Shown: positions 45,017 to 55,966 of the stretch, one piece after another
Layout of the letters: each line of letters starts with the position of its first letter
How positions within the stretch are numbered: the stretch's first letter is position 1
From: Siphonodentalium dalli
Taxonomy: Eukaryota > Mollusca > Scaphopoda > Gadilida > Siphonodentaliidae
DNA length: 64,000 nt
NCBI GenBank assembly: GCA_032622095.1
Contig: CP136061.1
Span: forward strand, 236,299,815-236,363,814
Direction: 5' to 3'
Position numbers and translations under genes: made by a program
Notes under the pieces: generated by a model
The model's database searches: none
What the model was told of the DNA's origin: nothing
The model's input: only the letters and a program-made list of their open reading frames with translations

Positions 45017-48000
45017 ATGAAGCGCCATGTGCCATATTCAGAAAGCGAACGAGATAATAGAAAGAGAGTGCGACTGCATGATGATTGTAAATATTATACT
45101 ATAAAAAATCTGACCGATAAATACTCGAGGAAATTTAAAACATCAAAGAAATACGTCACATCTCAAGAATTTCATCAGCCATTTCAAACTGTTCACAGAA
45201 TTTTCAAAGATCTGGTGAACAGTTTGAAAGATTAGTGTGATGCAGGACCAAAAGATCAAATGAGAATTTCCATCTTTCACCCAGGGCTAGATCTACGGAT
45301 TCACGTCCCGTTCATAGAAAAAGTTGCACAATCAAACAAAAAATTCAAAATTCATGACGGACATATGACATTTGATATCACTGTCACGCATATGCATACA
45401 GGGACCGCAAGACATACCTTACATTATGGAGCATTCGGTGAAAAAATCAAAAGAAAACAGTAAAGAAAAGTATTCTTCTGATTCAGAACGCAGAAGATAA
45501 CATGTGTTTTGCGAGGGCTGTCGTTGTTGGTATGTGTAATGTTGACAAAAACGATACCATTGAATGGAAGCAACAATGGAAACGGATTACGAGACCATCC
45601 AGAGCTACACAATGGGAAACTGCAAAGTCATTGTTGGATAAAGTGGGGATATCACACAACACCAGTTGCGGGGTTGAGGAATACAAAATTATTCAGGAAC
45701 AACTATATCCGGAGTATATTATAAAAATACATAATCAATTTGCTGACGAAGGCTTTCTTTTTCAACCACCACCAGTTGGGAAAGAAAGTAAAGTTATCCA
45801 TCGATATTGCAATGACAACCACTACGATGTGATCACAACTGTCACAGGATTCCTTGGGTGTAGTTATTACTGTGAACACTGTGATGTCGGTTCGAACAAC
45901 AGAGGTGATCATTTATGTCCATTCAACTGTATGTGTTTCGTGGGTCAGATATGTCCCTTTGAACGAGGGATTCACTGCACCAAATGTAAGAGGACTTTTA
46001 GAAGTAAACGATGTCTCGACAATCATTTGAAAAAATTATCAAAACAAGACAAAACTATTTGTGAAATAATACACAAATGCCAGAAATGCGGGGTTGAAAT
46101 CGTCACACGAAAGGAGAAAAAACATATCTGTTCGGGAATAATGAAGTGCAAATACTGTAAGGAAATCGTTCCATCAGAACACAGATGTCATATTCAACAG
46201 TATCAAAAGAGAGAAACACAGAAAGAAGTAAAGGTACCATTCATATTTTTTCGATTTTTAATGTCAACAAGATACTGGTGTTCATATACCCAATTTTTGT
46301 GTTGCACAAACTGCTTGTGAAAATTGTATATGTAAACCCATTGATGAAATATGCAATTCATGTGATTCTGTATTGTCAAATAGAGAATATGTTTTTAAAG
46401 GTGAATATGTATTGGAAAGAATTTGTAAAGGGTTGTTTTACACCAACGACCATAAAGGCACAACATGTATTGCTCACAATGCAAGAGGTTACGATAGTCA
46501 GTTCCTCTTACATTACTTGGTGAACAATGGAAATTCAAAACCTAATGTTATTATGAATGGTAACCAAATACTGAGTTTACAATGTAATGGTGTTAGAGTA
46601 ATCGATTCATTGAGGTTCATCCCAATGGCATTATCTAAATTTCCAAAAACATTCCAACTTGAAGAAATTGCTAAAGGTTAATTTCCACATTGGGCAAATA
46701 CACAGGACTTTCAGAATTACGTAGGACCATATCTAGACAAAAAATACTATACACCTGAAATCATGTCTGAGGAAAATAGGGATTCATTTCTGAAATGGTA
46801 CGAAGCTAGGGTGAGGCTATTTTTGATTTCCTAAAAGAAATTCAAAAGTATTGTAAATCAGATGTAGACATTTTAAGACGTGGATGTGGTAAATTCAGAT
46901 TATGTGTAATGGAAAATGATCAAATAGATCCGTTCAGGAAGCAATAACATTAGCTCAGACCTGTAACCTTGCATGGAGAAAACATTTATTACCAGAGAAT
47001 TCTCTAGGTATAATTTCAGATGCTGGATATCCGCAAGCGCGTAAATTTTCAATGAAAGCAATTCGATGGCTACAGTACATTGCTACAAAACAAAATATAA
47101 ACAAAACATGCTTTAAATTGTGGTGAAGATATAATAGGCATACATTTTGTTGATGGTTATCATGCAAAATCAAACAGTGTATGAAATGTAGGGGTGTTTT
47201 TTCCATGGCTGTCCTACTTTCTATCCAGATAGAAACCGCCGAAACCCATACAGTAATATAACAATGCATGAATTGTATGAAAAAAACAATAAAAACGGAA
47301 ACTGAAATCAAAAGCTTAGGATGCAAATTAATATGCATCTGGGAACATGACCTGGACAATAAATGTAAAGCAGACAAAAATTTAAAACAAACTATGGATC
47401 AATTATATTTGCATCAAGACCCAATTAAACCAAGGGAAGCATTATTTGGTGGTAGGACTAATGCTCTAAAATTATATCATGAAATAGAACCAACATCTAA
47501 ACAGGAAATAAAATATATTGATATATGCAGTTTGTATCCTAGTGTGAATAAATATAGGGAGTACCCTCTTGGTCATCCTGCAATTCTAAGTCAGGAACAA
47601 ATAGGAGACATCAAATCTTACAAAGGACTCATTAAATGCAAAGTATTACCTCCAAATACATTGAACATTCCAGTGCTACCGATCCACTGTAATAACAAAA
47701 TGATATATACATTGTGTAAAACTTGTGCAGAAAATGAAAGTGGACAGTGTACTCATAAAACTGAACAGCGTGCTTTAGTTGGAGTTTGGACGCATGTCGA
47801 ATTATTCAAACCAATAGAATTGGGTTACCGAATTCTGGAAGTGTATCAAGTTTGGCATTGGACTGAGTGGTCGGACAAAGTATACAGGGATTACATTGAT
47901 AAATACCTCAAAATTAAACAAGAGCAAGTGGGTATCCAAATTCTGTTAAAAATAAAGAAGATAAAGATAAATACATTAAAGATTATTATCAGTTTGAAGG

Positions 48001-48769
48001 TATAAAACTTGAAAAAGAAAAAATCTAGAAAAACCCAGGACTGCTTCAGTGCGCAAAATTAATGATAAATTGCATATGGGGAAAAAATGCACAAAATAAT
48101 ATTCTTACTAAAACTGAATATATCTCAGAACCATCCAGATATTTTGAACTACTAACTGATAAAAAATATCACCGTCAAAGCAGTTGAAATTTTTGAACAT
48201 GATAAATTCATATTATTCAGCTATGAAAATAAAACCGATATTATATAACCACATCCATCTGCCAATGTAGTTGTTGCATCATTTGTCACAGCATATGCAA
48301 GCTTGGAGTTGTAAAAAGTTTTAGAAAAACTCCAAGATAGGGTGTTGTATTTCGACACTGATAGCTGCATGTATATTTTCGATCCAGAAAAAGAAAATAT
48401 CAAAACAGAAGACAGCTACCTTGGTAAATGGACTGATGAGCATCCGGATGCTAAAATCATGAAATTTGTAGGGTTAGGACCGAAAAATTATGGATATCAG
48501 TACGTGAAAGATGTTGTCATAAAATCTGTATGTAAGGTCAAGGGTATCACTCTGGATTATAAAACTAAACAGCAAATAAATTTTCATTCAATAGTTGAAT
48601 GTGTTAACGACGGTCAAACTTTCAACGTGTCATTAACTATCCATGCAGAATTAAACGCACAAAGAACCGAGAAGTAATTAGTGAAGAGCAAACAAAAACA
48701 TTCCGATCTGTGTACACCAAACGACTTGTTGTGGCTGAATACAATACAATTCCTTATGGATGGAATTGA
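45017..48769 (+). pseudogene. POLB: Protein-primed family B DNA polymerase (Polinton POLB)
   Basis: Start ATG at 45017, end at TGA 48767-48769 after EEQTKTFRSVYTKRLVVAEY and NTIPYGWN. The N-terminal domain, with MRISIFHPGLDL (about 45260), is followed by MCFARAVVVG (45502). A cysteine-rich zinc domain comes next (GCSYYCEHCDVG, HCTKCKRTF, KCQKCGVEI, MKCKYC; 45.85-46.2 kb). The 3'-5' exonuclease region has IAHNARGYDSQFLL (ExoII) and DSLRFIPMAL (46.37-46.68 kb). Polymerase motif A is YIDICSLYPSVN (about 47.52 kb), motif B LMINCIWGKNAQ (about 48.06 kb) and motif C LYFDTDSCMYIF (48.34 kb). The protein replicates the element from a terminal-protein primer. A TAG at 45233 and at least six further frame changes or stops (near 45465, 46240, 46680, 46830, 47000-47260 and 48005-48310) make it a pseudogene. 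Key catalytic residues (D in SLYPS motif A, DTDS) survive. Confidence 0.85.
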
Positions 48770-49245
48770 TGTGTTACCAGCAGAGATGCTTTTGAAAATT
48801 TATAATAACTTGATCGAAATGTCAAAAATGGATCAAGAAATCAAACGAGAACTTAAACAAACTTGGTTTTTGAGGGAAAGTAAATTATAGTGCAGACTTT
48901 GCTGAACGGACATTTCTCTGAGGGGCAGAGTCGATTGAGATGTTTGATTGAGAGATCAGAATTTGACACTGATTTTTTAATTGATATATTGGATCAACTG
49001 TTTTCAGATTATTGGATATTTCATGGTGTTCCTAAAAGCAAATAAACAAAAATCGTGAATTAGTTGAAAATAATTTTACTCGTTTTGCTGAATATCAAGA
49101 CAGTATTCTCAATGAAAAAACTTTGAAATTCGAAGAGGTGACGAGAATATATGGATACATTATTCTCCGAGAACCATGTGCAATTTTCACTGCTGAAAAG
49201 TTATTTGAAGAAAAAGTGTCTGGATTATATTGTAAAAACCACTAG
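48759..49245 (+). pseudogene. Small Polinton protein with F-box-like N-terminus
   Basis: ATG at 48759 overlaps the end of POLB in another frame. The protein starts MDGIDVLPAEMLLKIYNNL, which fits the F-box core 'LP.E.L..I...L'. A helical charged segment follows to a stop at 48888. In other frames the coding-like text continues: LIERSEFDTDFLIDILDQLF, then NRELVENNFTRFAEYQDSIL and LREPCAIFTAEKLFEEKV. So the original protein was probably about 160 residues and is now broken by at least two frame changes. It sits between POLB and the ATPase. An F-box would imply recruitment of an SCF ubiquitin ligase, but this rests on 19 residues and is only a suggestion. Confidence 0.4.
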
Positions 49246-49382
49246 ACCTATTTCAGACTTAGATAATGAACTCATATGGACATTTGGAATAATCTGAAGT
49301 TATGGTTATTCTTCATTAAAAATAAAAAAGGTTGATTCCAAACAATCCTAATCAGTCTTACATGATCTGTCTCAGGGTAAAG

Positions 49383-50030
49383 ATGGATGAATCATTGTTC
49401 AAACATCCCTGTAACATTTTCATATCGGGTGCAAGTGGTTGTGGTAAAACATAATTTGTTAAGAAATTAATCGAAAATAAAGATGACTTGTTCAAACCTG
49501 TTCCATACAAAGTCGTTTGGTGTTACAAAGAATGGCAAAATGCCTATAGTCAGATGCAAGAATTTCACAATATTCAATTTATAAATGGAATACCGGATGA
49601 TGACAATGGACTTGTCGATAACACAGACTTACCGCACCTCGTCGTTTTTGATGACATGTTAGGTGATAAAGATGAAGAAAAAACTATGTTGTGGTTTACA
49701 AGAAAAGGACATCACAGAAATACGTCTGTTATTTACATAACCCAAAATATGTTTCAGAAATCTAAAGCGAGTAGAACTTTGAGTTTGAATGCACATTACA
49801 TGGTACTATTTCAAAGTGTACGTGATAAAGGTCAAATAAAAATTCTTGCCTCTCAAATGCAAATACCTCATTTAATGCAAGCACACGATGATGCAACTTC
49901 AACCAATCATGGTTATTTACTACTCGATTTTCACCCAAAAACGGATAAATCGTTGAGACTTAGAACTGATATTTTCCATCGCTGGCTCACAAATGACGAC
50001 CGAGGTGCGGTAATATATTCATCGGCATAA
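49383..50030 (+). pseudogene. Polinton packaging ATPase (FtsK/HerA type)
   Basis: ATG at 49383, stop at 50028-50030, 215 codons, about the expected size. After MDESLFKHPCNIFISGASGC comes the Walker A motif GASGCGKT (about residues 16-23), followed at once by an in-frame TAA (49452-49454). The same frame then continues open: Walker B HLVVFDDML (about residue 95), then RKGHHRNTSVIYITQNMF with the sensor-like TQN, then SLNAHYMVLFQ. This A32/FtsK-like enzyme pumps the genome into the capsid in Polintons and related viruses. One nonsense codon immediately after the P-loop is the only break, so the decay is recent. Confidence 0.85.
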
Positions 50031-50067
50031 AGATAAGTGTATCAACATAATATTTTCATTTCCAATC

Positions 50068-50619
50068 ATGGAGTCGCATGAAGCAGTCTTGAGTGTATTT
50101 TCGACTATAGCTAAATTAATACTTGATGATCACTTAACGCTTCCAAAGCAGACACGAACATTCCTGCAAAAACACAAAAAAGAGCTGAAGAAAATAGCTG
50201 ACAGTAGAACTCATATCGATTCAAAAAAGAAAATACTTTTAAATACTGGTGGAGGTGGACTTCTCGGTGGACTTTTGATCAGAAGTCTTCTCAGACAAAA
50301 AGAAAATAAATCAATTGCACGAGTTAGATCATATAGAGTAAATGCTACTAGTGTAAATTCTACAATTGCACAGCGAGCTAGTCCAGTTAGAGTAAATTCT
50401 ACAATTGCACAGCGAACTACTCCAGCTAGAGTAAATTCTACATTTGCTAGATTTCAACCACTCAACGATAATGGTCCGCAGCCAATTCCATCAGTTCAAG
50501 AAGCAGAACATTACCCGTTGGTTCAACGATACTCAAAAATTATGAATCTTTCAAACCTATCAATATTAGCTTTTATGGCATTTGATTGTAATGTTAATAA
50601 ACGTAAAAGTAAAAAGTAA
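50068..50619 (+). CDS. Polinton small structural-type protein with Gly-rich hydrophobic motif (paralogue 1)
   Basis: Intact 183-codon frame 37 bp after the ATPase. N-terminal helix (ESHEAVLSVFSTIAKLIL), then KQTRTFLQKHKKELKKIADS, then DSKKKILLNTGGGGLLGGLL, a glycine-rich hydrophobic segment (about residues 50-75). A basic region then has three tandem repeats of 'RVNSTIAQR..(S/T)P' (about residues 90-125). The order 'L.K.K..L+.IA.....S.K+K..L...GG.L..LL' is shared with the next gene and with small proteins of other Polintons. I regard it as a virion or membrane-associated accessory protein by inference only. The internal repeats have probably expanded by slippage. Confidence 0.6.
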   Translation: MESHEAVLSVFSTIAKLILDDHLTLPKQTRTFLQKHKKELKKIADSRTHIDSKKKILLNTGGGGLLGGLLIRSLLRQKENKSIARVRSYRVNATSVNSTIAQRASPVRVNSTIAQRTTPARVNSTFARFQPLNDNGPQPIPSVQEAEHYPLVQRYSKIMNLSNLSILAFMAFDCNVNKRKSKK

Positions 50620-50655
50620 TTCAGTCATTTGACATTCAACTGTTGAAGAGTAAAG

Positions 50656-50996
50656 ATGGCGAAAAAAACTCCACTGATTAAAAAATATGGTAGTTTTGTA
50701 ACGGCTATGAATCAGGCACCAACTCATTTTCGAAAAAAATGATAAAAGATGCCCCAAAGAGAGTGATTGATTGATTGTCAGAATTCTGTAATAATATTTT
50801 AAAAGGCAATGTAAAACTAACAGAAGCTCAGAAGCGCAAACTTCGTCCGAGGTGTAGACACCTCAGAGAACTTGCAAGTAAATCAACATCTTTGAAACGA
50901 AAAAAACAAATTTTAAACCAGAAAGGAAGCCTTTTACCACTTCTTATGCTAGCACCGTTGCTTGGTAAAGCAGTCGCTGGAATACTTCGCGGTTAA
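50656..50996 (+). pseudogene. Polinton small protein, paralogue 2
   Basis: ATG at 50656 (MAKKTPLIKKYGSFVTAMNQ). A frame change occurs in the A-run near 50735 and an in-frame TGA at 50772-50774. The frame continues SEFCNNILKGNVKLTEAQKR, then RHLRELASKSTSLKRKKQIL, NQKGSLLPLLMLAPLLGKAV and AGILRG. The middle and end parallel the 50068-50619 product (basic helix, 'K+KQIL.QKG', then a hydrophobic Leu/Gly stretch), so the two are likely duplicates. Members of this family accompany capsid genes in Polintons; the exact role is unknown. Confidence 0.55.
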
Positions 50997-50998
50997 AC

Positions 50999-51724
50999 AT
51001 GAAGAAAATGGTCGCTGTTCTCTTCAAAATGTTGGATGACATTAAAAAATGGAGAATGAGTCTAACTAATCCGAAATTACCACCTAATCCTGAAATTACG
51101 AATGTTTCAAAACTAAGCAGAAAATTGAATTCAGTTTCTGATCAAAATTTGTCAGAATCTGAGAAGGTTCAATTATATGGTACAACTTTGCACAAATTTT
51201 AAACTTCTCAAAAATCAGTTAGAGCTATTTCAACCCCGAAAACAGAACAAGCATTTAATCATCATAGGGATGTGCTAGAAAGTATATATTCCGCTAAAGA
51301 TGAGAAAAAAGCTGAACAACTTTTACAACTGATTTCAAAACATCCGCAAATGAAGTTTGATGAACATGGACAATTAACATATGGTGAAAAAGTTATTAGA
51401 GGATCAAATATTGTTGATCTCCTCAATGATATTGTACGACAAAGAAAAGGTTTCGAACCAACAGGTTGGCAAACCTTTTCACAAGGATTGAGCGAACTGA
51501 ATGTACCTCAAGATTGTGTAGGGAACAGAAACCGTTGGCTTTGGATTAAAAAACATTTGAAAGATGATTCAGATGATGATTTTGAAACTCCGGTACAAAG
51601 CATAAAACCAAAACGATTTTATTCTCATCGATTCACACCTATGAAAGGTATAAAAGCAAGACATTCAAAAACTAAAATAGCAGATAGGTTGACACCAAAG
51701 GGTATTAAAACAGAAAAAAATACA
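50999..51724 (+). pseudogene. Conserved Polinton protein upstream of the integrase
   Basis: ATG at 50999, 2 bp after the stop of the previous frame. TAA at 51200-51202 interrupts the frame, which then continues unbroken in the same phase. Recognisable parts: VLFKMLDDIKKWRMSL, AKDEKKAEQLLQLISKHPQM, FDEHGQLTYGEKVIRGSNIV (matching the '.W...G.....G..I.GSNI.DL' pattern of a conserved Polinton protein) and WQTFSQGLSELNVPQD. In other elements this is a separate gene between capsid and integrase modules. Here no stop separates it from the integrase start at 51725, so a read-through fusion or loss of the stop has occurred. Molecular role unknown. Confidence 0.55.
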
Positions 51725-52809
51725 ATGGGATCCATACTAGATGAACAGTTATCTAAAATTTTCTATAATCCAAAGAAAGTTGGAAGTTATGGCGGTGTTA
51801 AGAAGCTTTTTGATGAAGTGAAAAAGTTAAATAAAAAAATAAAACTCATAGATGTGAAGAAATGGTTGCAAGTGCCAGTCGACATATACTTTACACAAAC
51901 CAATAATTCCAAAATTCCAACGTAGAAAGACTGTTGTAGCTGGAATTGATATTCAATGGCAGGCAGATTTAGCTGATCTTCAGAATTTGAAAAAACATAA
52001 TGATAATTACAGATATCTGTTGTGTGTGATAGTCGTTTTTTCAAAATTTGCGTGGGTTCTGCCTATCCACGATAAATCTGGACAAACTTTGATCGAATCA
52101 ATCAGGAAAATTTTGATATCTTCAAAACGTAAACCAAAATCGTTTCAAGCTGATGAAGGTTCTGAATTCAAAAATGAAAAGTTTTTGAAATTTCTGCGAT
52201 CAGAGAGCATTCATTTCTTCACAACTGAGAATCCAGAGACTAAAGCAAGTATTGTTGAGCGATTTCAAAGATCTTTAAAAACTCGTATGTGGAAGTATTT
52301 CACACAATAAAACTTCAAGATATATTGATGTTTTACAGCCCCTAGTCGATTTTTACAACAATAGTTATCACCGTAGCATAAAATCGAAACCGTCGGAAGT
52401 TACTTTGAAAACTGAAGCTGAAATTTCCAAAAATATATATGGAACAGGGAATAAAAAAGGAAAATCTACACTGAAAGTGTGTGACTTGGTTCGTATCAAC
52501 AAAACCAAAAGAACATTTGAAAAGGGTTATTTACCAAACTGGACTCGTGAAATTTTCAAAGTTGATCAAATTTGTAAAACTAATCCAATCACATACAAAG
52601 TTTCTGATCTTGATGGTGAAGAGATTGATGGATCATTCTACAAACATGAAATCCAACATATAAAAGACAGTAAGGTGTATGAAATAGAATCAGTTATTGA
52701 TAAAAGAACGAGGAGAGCGGGTGGTAAAACAGTAAAAGAAATTAAAGTTCATTGGCTTGGATACCCAAAAAAGTTTGACAGTTGGATCCGAGCTTCAAAT
52801 TTAGTATAA
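51725..52809 (+). pseudogene. INT: Retroviral-like integrase with chromodomain (Polinton INT)
   Basis: Likely start ATG 51725 (MGSILDEQLSKIFYNPKKVG). The N-terminal helical domain ends near DVKKWLQVPVDIYF. The DDE core follows after a frame change near 51910: WQADLADL (first Asp), NYRYLLCVIVVFSKFAWVLP, FQADEGSEFKNEKF (second Asp) and SIVERFQRSLKTRMWKYF (Glu). A second frame change near 52308 leads to VDFYNNSYHRSIKSKPSEV, an SH3-like basic part (RINKTKRTFEKGYLPNW) and a C-terminal chromodomain, VYEIESVIDKRTRRAGG...IKVHWLGYPKKFDSWI, ending at 52809. It inserts the element into the host genome; the chromodomain probably targets histone marks. All DDE residues remain, but two frame changes inactivate it. 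Confidence 0.85.
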
Positions 52810-53075
52810 AACAGAATATATCATGTCCCAACTCATTCAGATTCAATTAATCTCGATGAACCATCACAATTTAAGTTCTGTGGTGAAAAAGTTGCTAAGA
52901 ACCAAGTCACCTACTTCATGCAGATAATTATTATTTATATCATAATAATTACATCTATTGTACACATTAGTATCCAGAGCGCAAACAAAGAATTGTGGCT
53001 TATTCTTCTAAGTAGTTCTCTAGGTTATATTCTACCAACACCTGGACTGAAATTATTGAAAAATACTGAGAAAAA

Positions 53076-53909
53076 ATGAATTCATTCTACATAACTCTCA
53101 TGAGTGATAGTTCAATGTCACTTTACCCAGCCAACTCACAATGTTGTTTCACAGTGAAATTACATATTGATAAAGAGCTTTGGGAAGTTGCAATGGTTGA
53201 ATTAATTGTACCATCAGAAACATACAACATTATTGGAGATGCTTGCATAATAAAAATAAAAAATTCTGTTCCAAGAATTTTACAATACCTGCACAAGTTA
53301 CCAATAAGTGATGAAGTAATTTCAATACCAGAAAATGGTATAGAATTAAAAATACCAGAAGGAGCATATTCTGGTGCAGCACATTTGACAGATACAATTC
53401 AAGGTATAATTGATAGTACAGTAAGCAAATTGATTCCAGAACTGGAATTCGAATTCGGATATTCCAAAGCACAACGAGTTAAAATTTCAACCAATAGTTA
53501 CACCAAAGTAGGTCTTGTACTCCCCAGAGCTCTTTTGGATAAACTTGGTTACAGAACAGAATCAGAGACTGCTACATTTGCTACTCCTTCGATAACATTT
53601 CCATATGGAGTTGATTTAAATGCGGAGCATAATCAGTTGTTTGTTTATTCTGATATCGCTGATTATACAATTGTTAGTGATGTTGAGGCACCGATATTAC
53701 GAGTGACATCATTCGAGAGTAAAAGAATACATGATGGTCAACATATTAAGCATGAATTCAAAAACTTACATTATGTACCAGTATCAAAGTCTAGCTTTGA
53801 TACCATAAATTTGTATATATCTGGTGATACTGGCAAACCAATTCAGTTTGTTGGTGGAATGTCTATGGTAAAGTTGCATTTCAGACGCCGAAATAATTTG
53901 TATTTATGA
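53076..53909 (+). CDS. Penton-like minor capsid protein of the Polinton, intact
   Basis: 277-codon intact frame starting MNSFYITLMSDSSMSLYPAN, then CCFTVKL...LWEVAMVELIVPSE. The opening 'F.(V/I)TL.S..S...(F/Y)P.N....F...L.......WEVA..E...P' is the hallmark of the Polinton single-jelly-roll minor capsid (penton base) protein. The C-terminus ends FVGGMSMVKLHFRRRNNLYL; GG..MV.LHF+R is also typical. It would form the five-fold vertices of a virion. It is one of only two family genes without a break in this copy. Its TGA overlaps the next ATG (ATGA, 53906-53909), indicating coupled gene arrangement. Confidence 0.75.
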   Translation: MNSFYITLMSDSSMSLYPANSQCCFTVKLHIDKELWEVAMVELIVPSETYNIIGDACIIKIKNSVPRILQYLHKLPISDEVISIPENGIELKIPEGAYSGAAHLTDTIQGIIDSTVSKLIPELEFEFGYSKAQRVKISTNSYTKVGLVLPRALLDKLGYRTESETATFATPSITFPYGVDLNAEHNQLFVYSDIADYTIVSDVEAPILRVTSFESKRIHDGQHIKHEFKNLHYVPVSKSSFDTINLYISGDTGKPIQFVGGMSMVKLHFRRRNNLYL

Positions 53910-54279
53910 TGATCCCCGTGTATAGAGGCGTACCTAAACAGTATGGAATTGGTTCACTATTCCAATCTGCAATGAGAACAGTAGTACCGTTTCTAAAACC
54001 TATTGGTCAGATTGCTAAACAACAAGTATTCAAGCATGGACTTGCTGCAGTCGAAGATATCATTCATCGTGGTAAAGTCCAAAAGAAGTATGTTTGAAAC
54101 AAGGTAAAGAAGCATTGAAATCTTTTGGAAGGGAAACAATAAAGAAAATATCAACACCAAATGGCATAAATAGATCATCGCGGCCTTTGAAAAATCATTC
54201 TTCTCTCAAACGAGTTAGAAGTAAGTCCATTAAAACACCTGTAAAGAAATCAAAACGATCTCTCGATATATTTGATTAA
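53906..54279 (+). pseudogene. Small basic Polinton protein (adenovirus pX/pVI-like position)
   Basis: ATG at 53906 overlaps the penton stop. Reads YRGVPKQYGIGSLFQSAMRT, then VPFLKPIGQIAKQQVFKHGL, and stops at 54097. Coding resumes in the +2 frame as KQGKEALKSFGRETIKKIST and a strongly basic tail (KSIKTPVKKSKRSLDIFD) to 54279. The 'YRG...Q.G.G...LF+...R...P......K' pattern is common to a small protein between penton and MCP in Polintons, compared in the literature with adenovirus core/minor proteins. One frame change joins or separates the two halves. DNA-condensing or membrane role inferred from charge and pattern only. Confidence 0.5.
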
Positions 54280-54281
54280 TC

Positions 54282-55514
54282 ATGATGATGCAAAATGGAT
54301 CATGCGAATGCAGCAAGTCCGAGTTAGATGCTTCTGATGTTCCACCAACAATGACAACGATGTTGGAATCACAATGGATAGAACATCACCCGATTAGCTC
54401 TTTGAATAATTCCGCACTGATAGAGTATGTAATTCCGCCTCAAACTGAAAAATGGACAGATGTGAATCAATCATATTTGTACCTGAAATTCAAAATCACA
54501 AAAGCAGATGGAACAAACTTGGTTGATGGCACTGATGAAATTGGTCCTATTAACAACTTTTTCCATAGCTTGTTCAGTAGTATCGATATTTACCTAAATA
54601 ATAAACTTGTAACGGCGAACTGAGATACCTATCCTTATCAAGCCTACATGGAAAATCTCTTGGCTTATTCTGGTGAATGTAAAGAAAATCAAATTGCCGC
54701 ACTAGAAATGTGGTATCCAGACACCGCTAAACAGTTCACCGAAAACACTAAAGCTGGTCGTAATGATGGATTGAAATCTCGCCAAGCAATCATAGCAAGT
54801 AGTAAAACTGTAGAATTGTGTGGTCGTTTACACACAGATATATTTCTACAAGAGAAATACTTACCAAATGGAATTGAGATAAGAATTCGTCTCAATAGAA
54901 CGAATCCAAAATTCTCTTTAATTGGTCAGGAAGACGAAAAAATAGTATTTAAAACAGCAGTTATGAAAATACCGATTAGAAGAGTTGAAGTGAAAACATT
55001 CACTATTGGTGCAGGGCTTAGATCAAAAATTGAAGATCACCTTTTTCAAGGACAATTGCCAAAGATACTTTTTATAGGCTTGGTATCAAACAAAGATATG
55101 AATTGCGATATTGAAACGAACCCATTCCATTTCCAACACTTCAATCTCAAAAAGCTTGAAGTTAGTCAGGACGGACATACCATCCATATCCGACCATTTG
55201 AACCAAACTTTGCTTCAGAACAATGCCTATGATCGTATTTATCACTGTATAAGTCTTCGGGTATGTTTGGACAAAACAACTCCTTTGGTTTGAATCTCGA
55301 AAAATACATGAATGGTTATTGTTTCTGGGGTTACGACCTCACACCTGACCAAGGAGCAGAGGAAGGACATTTACATCCTATAAAAACCGGTAACATAAGG
55401 TTATAGCTTCAGTTTGCTGCAGCTCTAGCTTCAGTGTTCAACGTGATAGTCAATGCTGAGTTCGATAATCAAATTGAAATAAACAGTTTGCGAGAAATAA
55501 TAACAGAGTATTAA
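54282..55514 (+). pseudogene. MCP: Major capsid protein (double jelly-roll) of the Polinton
   Basis: ATG at 54282 two bases after the previous stop; the same frame runs 410 codons to TAA at 55512-55514. It is interrupted by TGA at 54621, TGA at 55230 and TAG near 55404. Motifs: MLESQWIEHHPISSL, EYVIPPQTEKWTDVNQSYLY, FFHSLFSSIDIYLNNKLV, YPYQAYMENLLAY, HTDIFLQEKYLPNGIEIRIR, YDLTPDQGAEEGH and FDNQIEINSLREIITEY. The 'P...W.D...S.L..+..I....', 'SiF..v.v.LN.'-like and 'DLTPD' signatures match the hexon-like MCP of Polintons/adintoviruses. It would build the capsid shell. Three nonsense codons with no frameshift fit neutral decay after integration. Confidence 0.85.
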
Positions 55515-55518
55515 AAGC

Positions 55519-55929
55519 ATGGATGGATTGCATTTGGAGGAAAAATTGAGACTGCAAGTTGGAGGACTCGATTTCATTCCATATGTTTCTATCCTTGACA
55601 AAGTTCGGAAAACTTTCGAGAAATGTTTCGTTCATGAAATACAAAATCAAATTTCAAAAGAAGTGACACTCAATTGTTAAGGATGTAAAATAGATCATCC
55701 AAGTCAGTCACGACATTTACTTTGTCTTTGGACACCACCTATACAATGGGTAGATATGTTCATTGATATAGCACTACTTAAATTGAACATCTACCGAGTT
55801 ATGGAACAATGGTATCCAGAAATAGAATCATTTACACCACAAGAGAAATTTGAGGCATTCAAACTTTGGAAAGATATAAAGGAAGTTGTTCATGCAAACT
55901 GTAACCAATTTAATTTGTTTTTTTATTGA
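55519..55929 (+). pseudogene. Polinton Cys/His small protein
   Basis: ATG at 55519, five bases after the MCP stop; same frame to TGA near 55929, about 136 codons. One in-frame TAA at 55678-55680 falls inside a probable zinc-binding cluster (C, stop, GCKIDHPSQSRHLLC: Cys-x2-Cys...His...His-x2-Cys). N-terminus MDGLHLEEKLRLQVGGLDFI. C-terminal half WVDMFIDIALLKLNIYRVME, then FEAFKLWKDIKEVVH, is helical. The Cys/His cluster with 'HPSQ..H' is shared by a small protein near MCP/protease in other Polintons as I recall; no function is established. Confidence 0.5.
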
Positions 55930-55966
55930 CTTGTGGTGTGAAAAAGTAAACTAAAATACTACGAAG

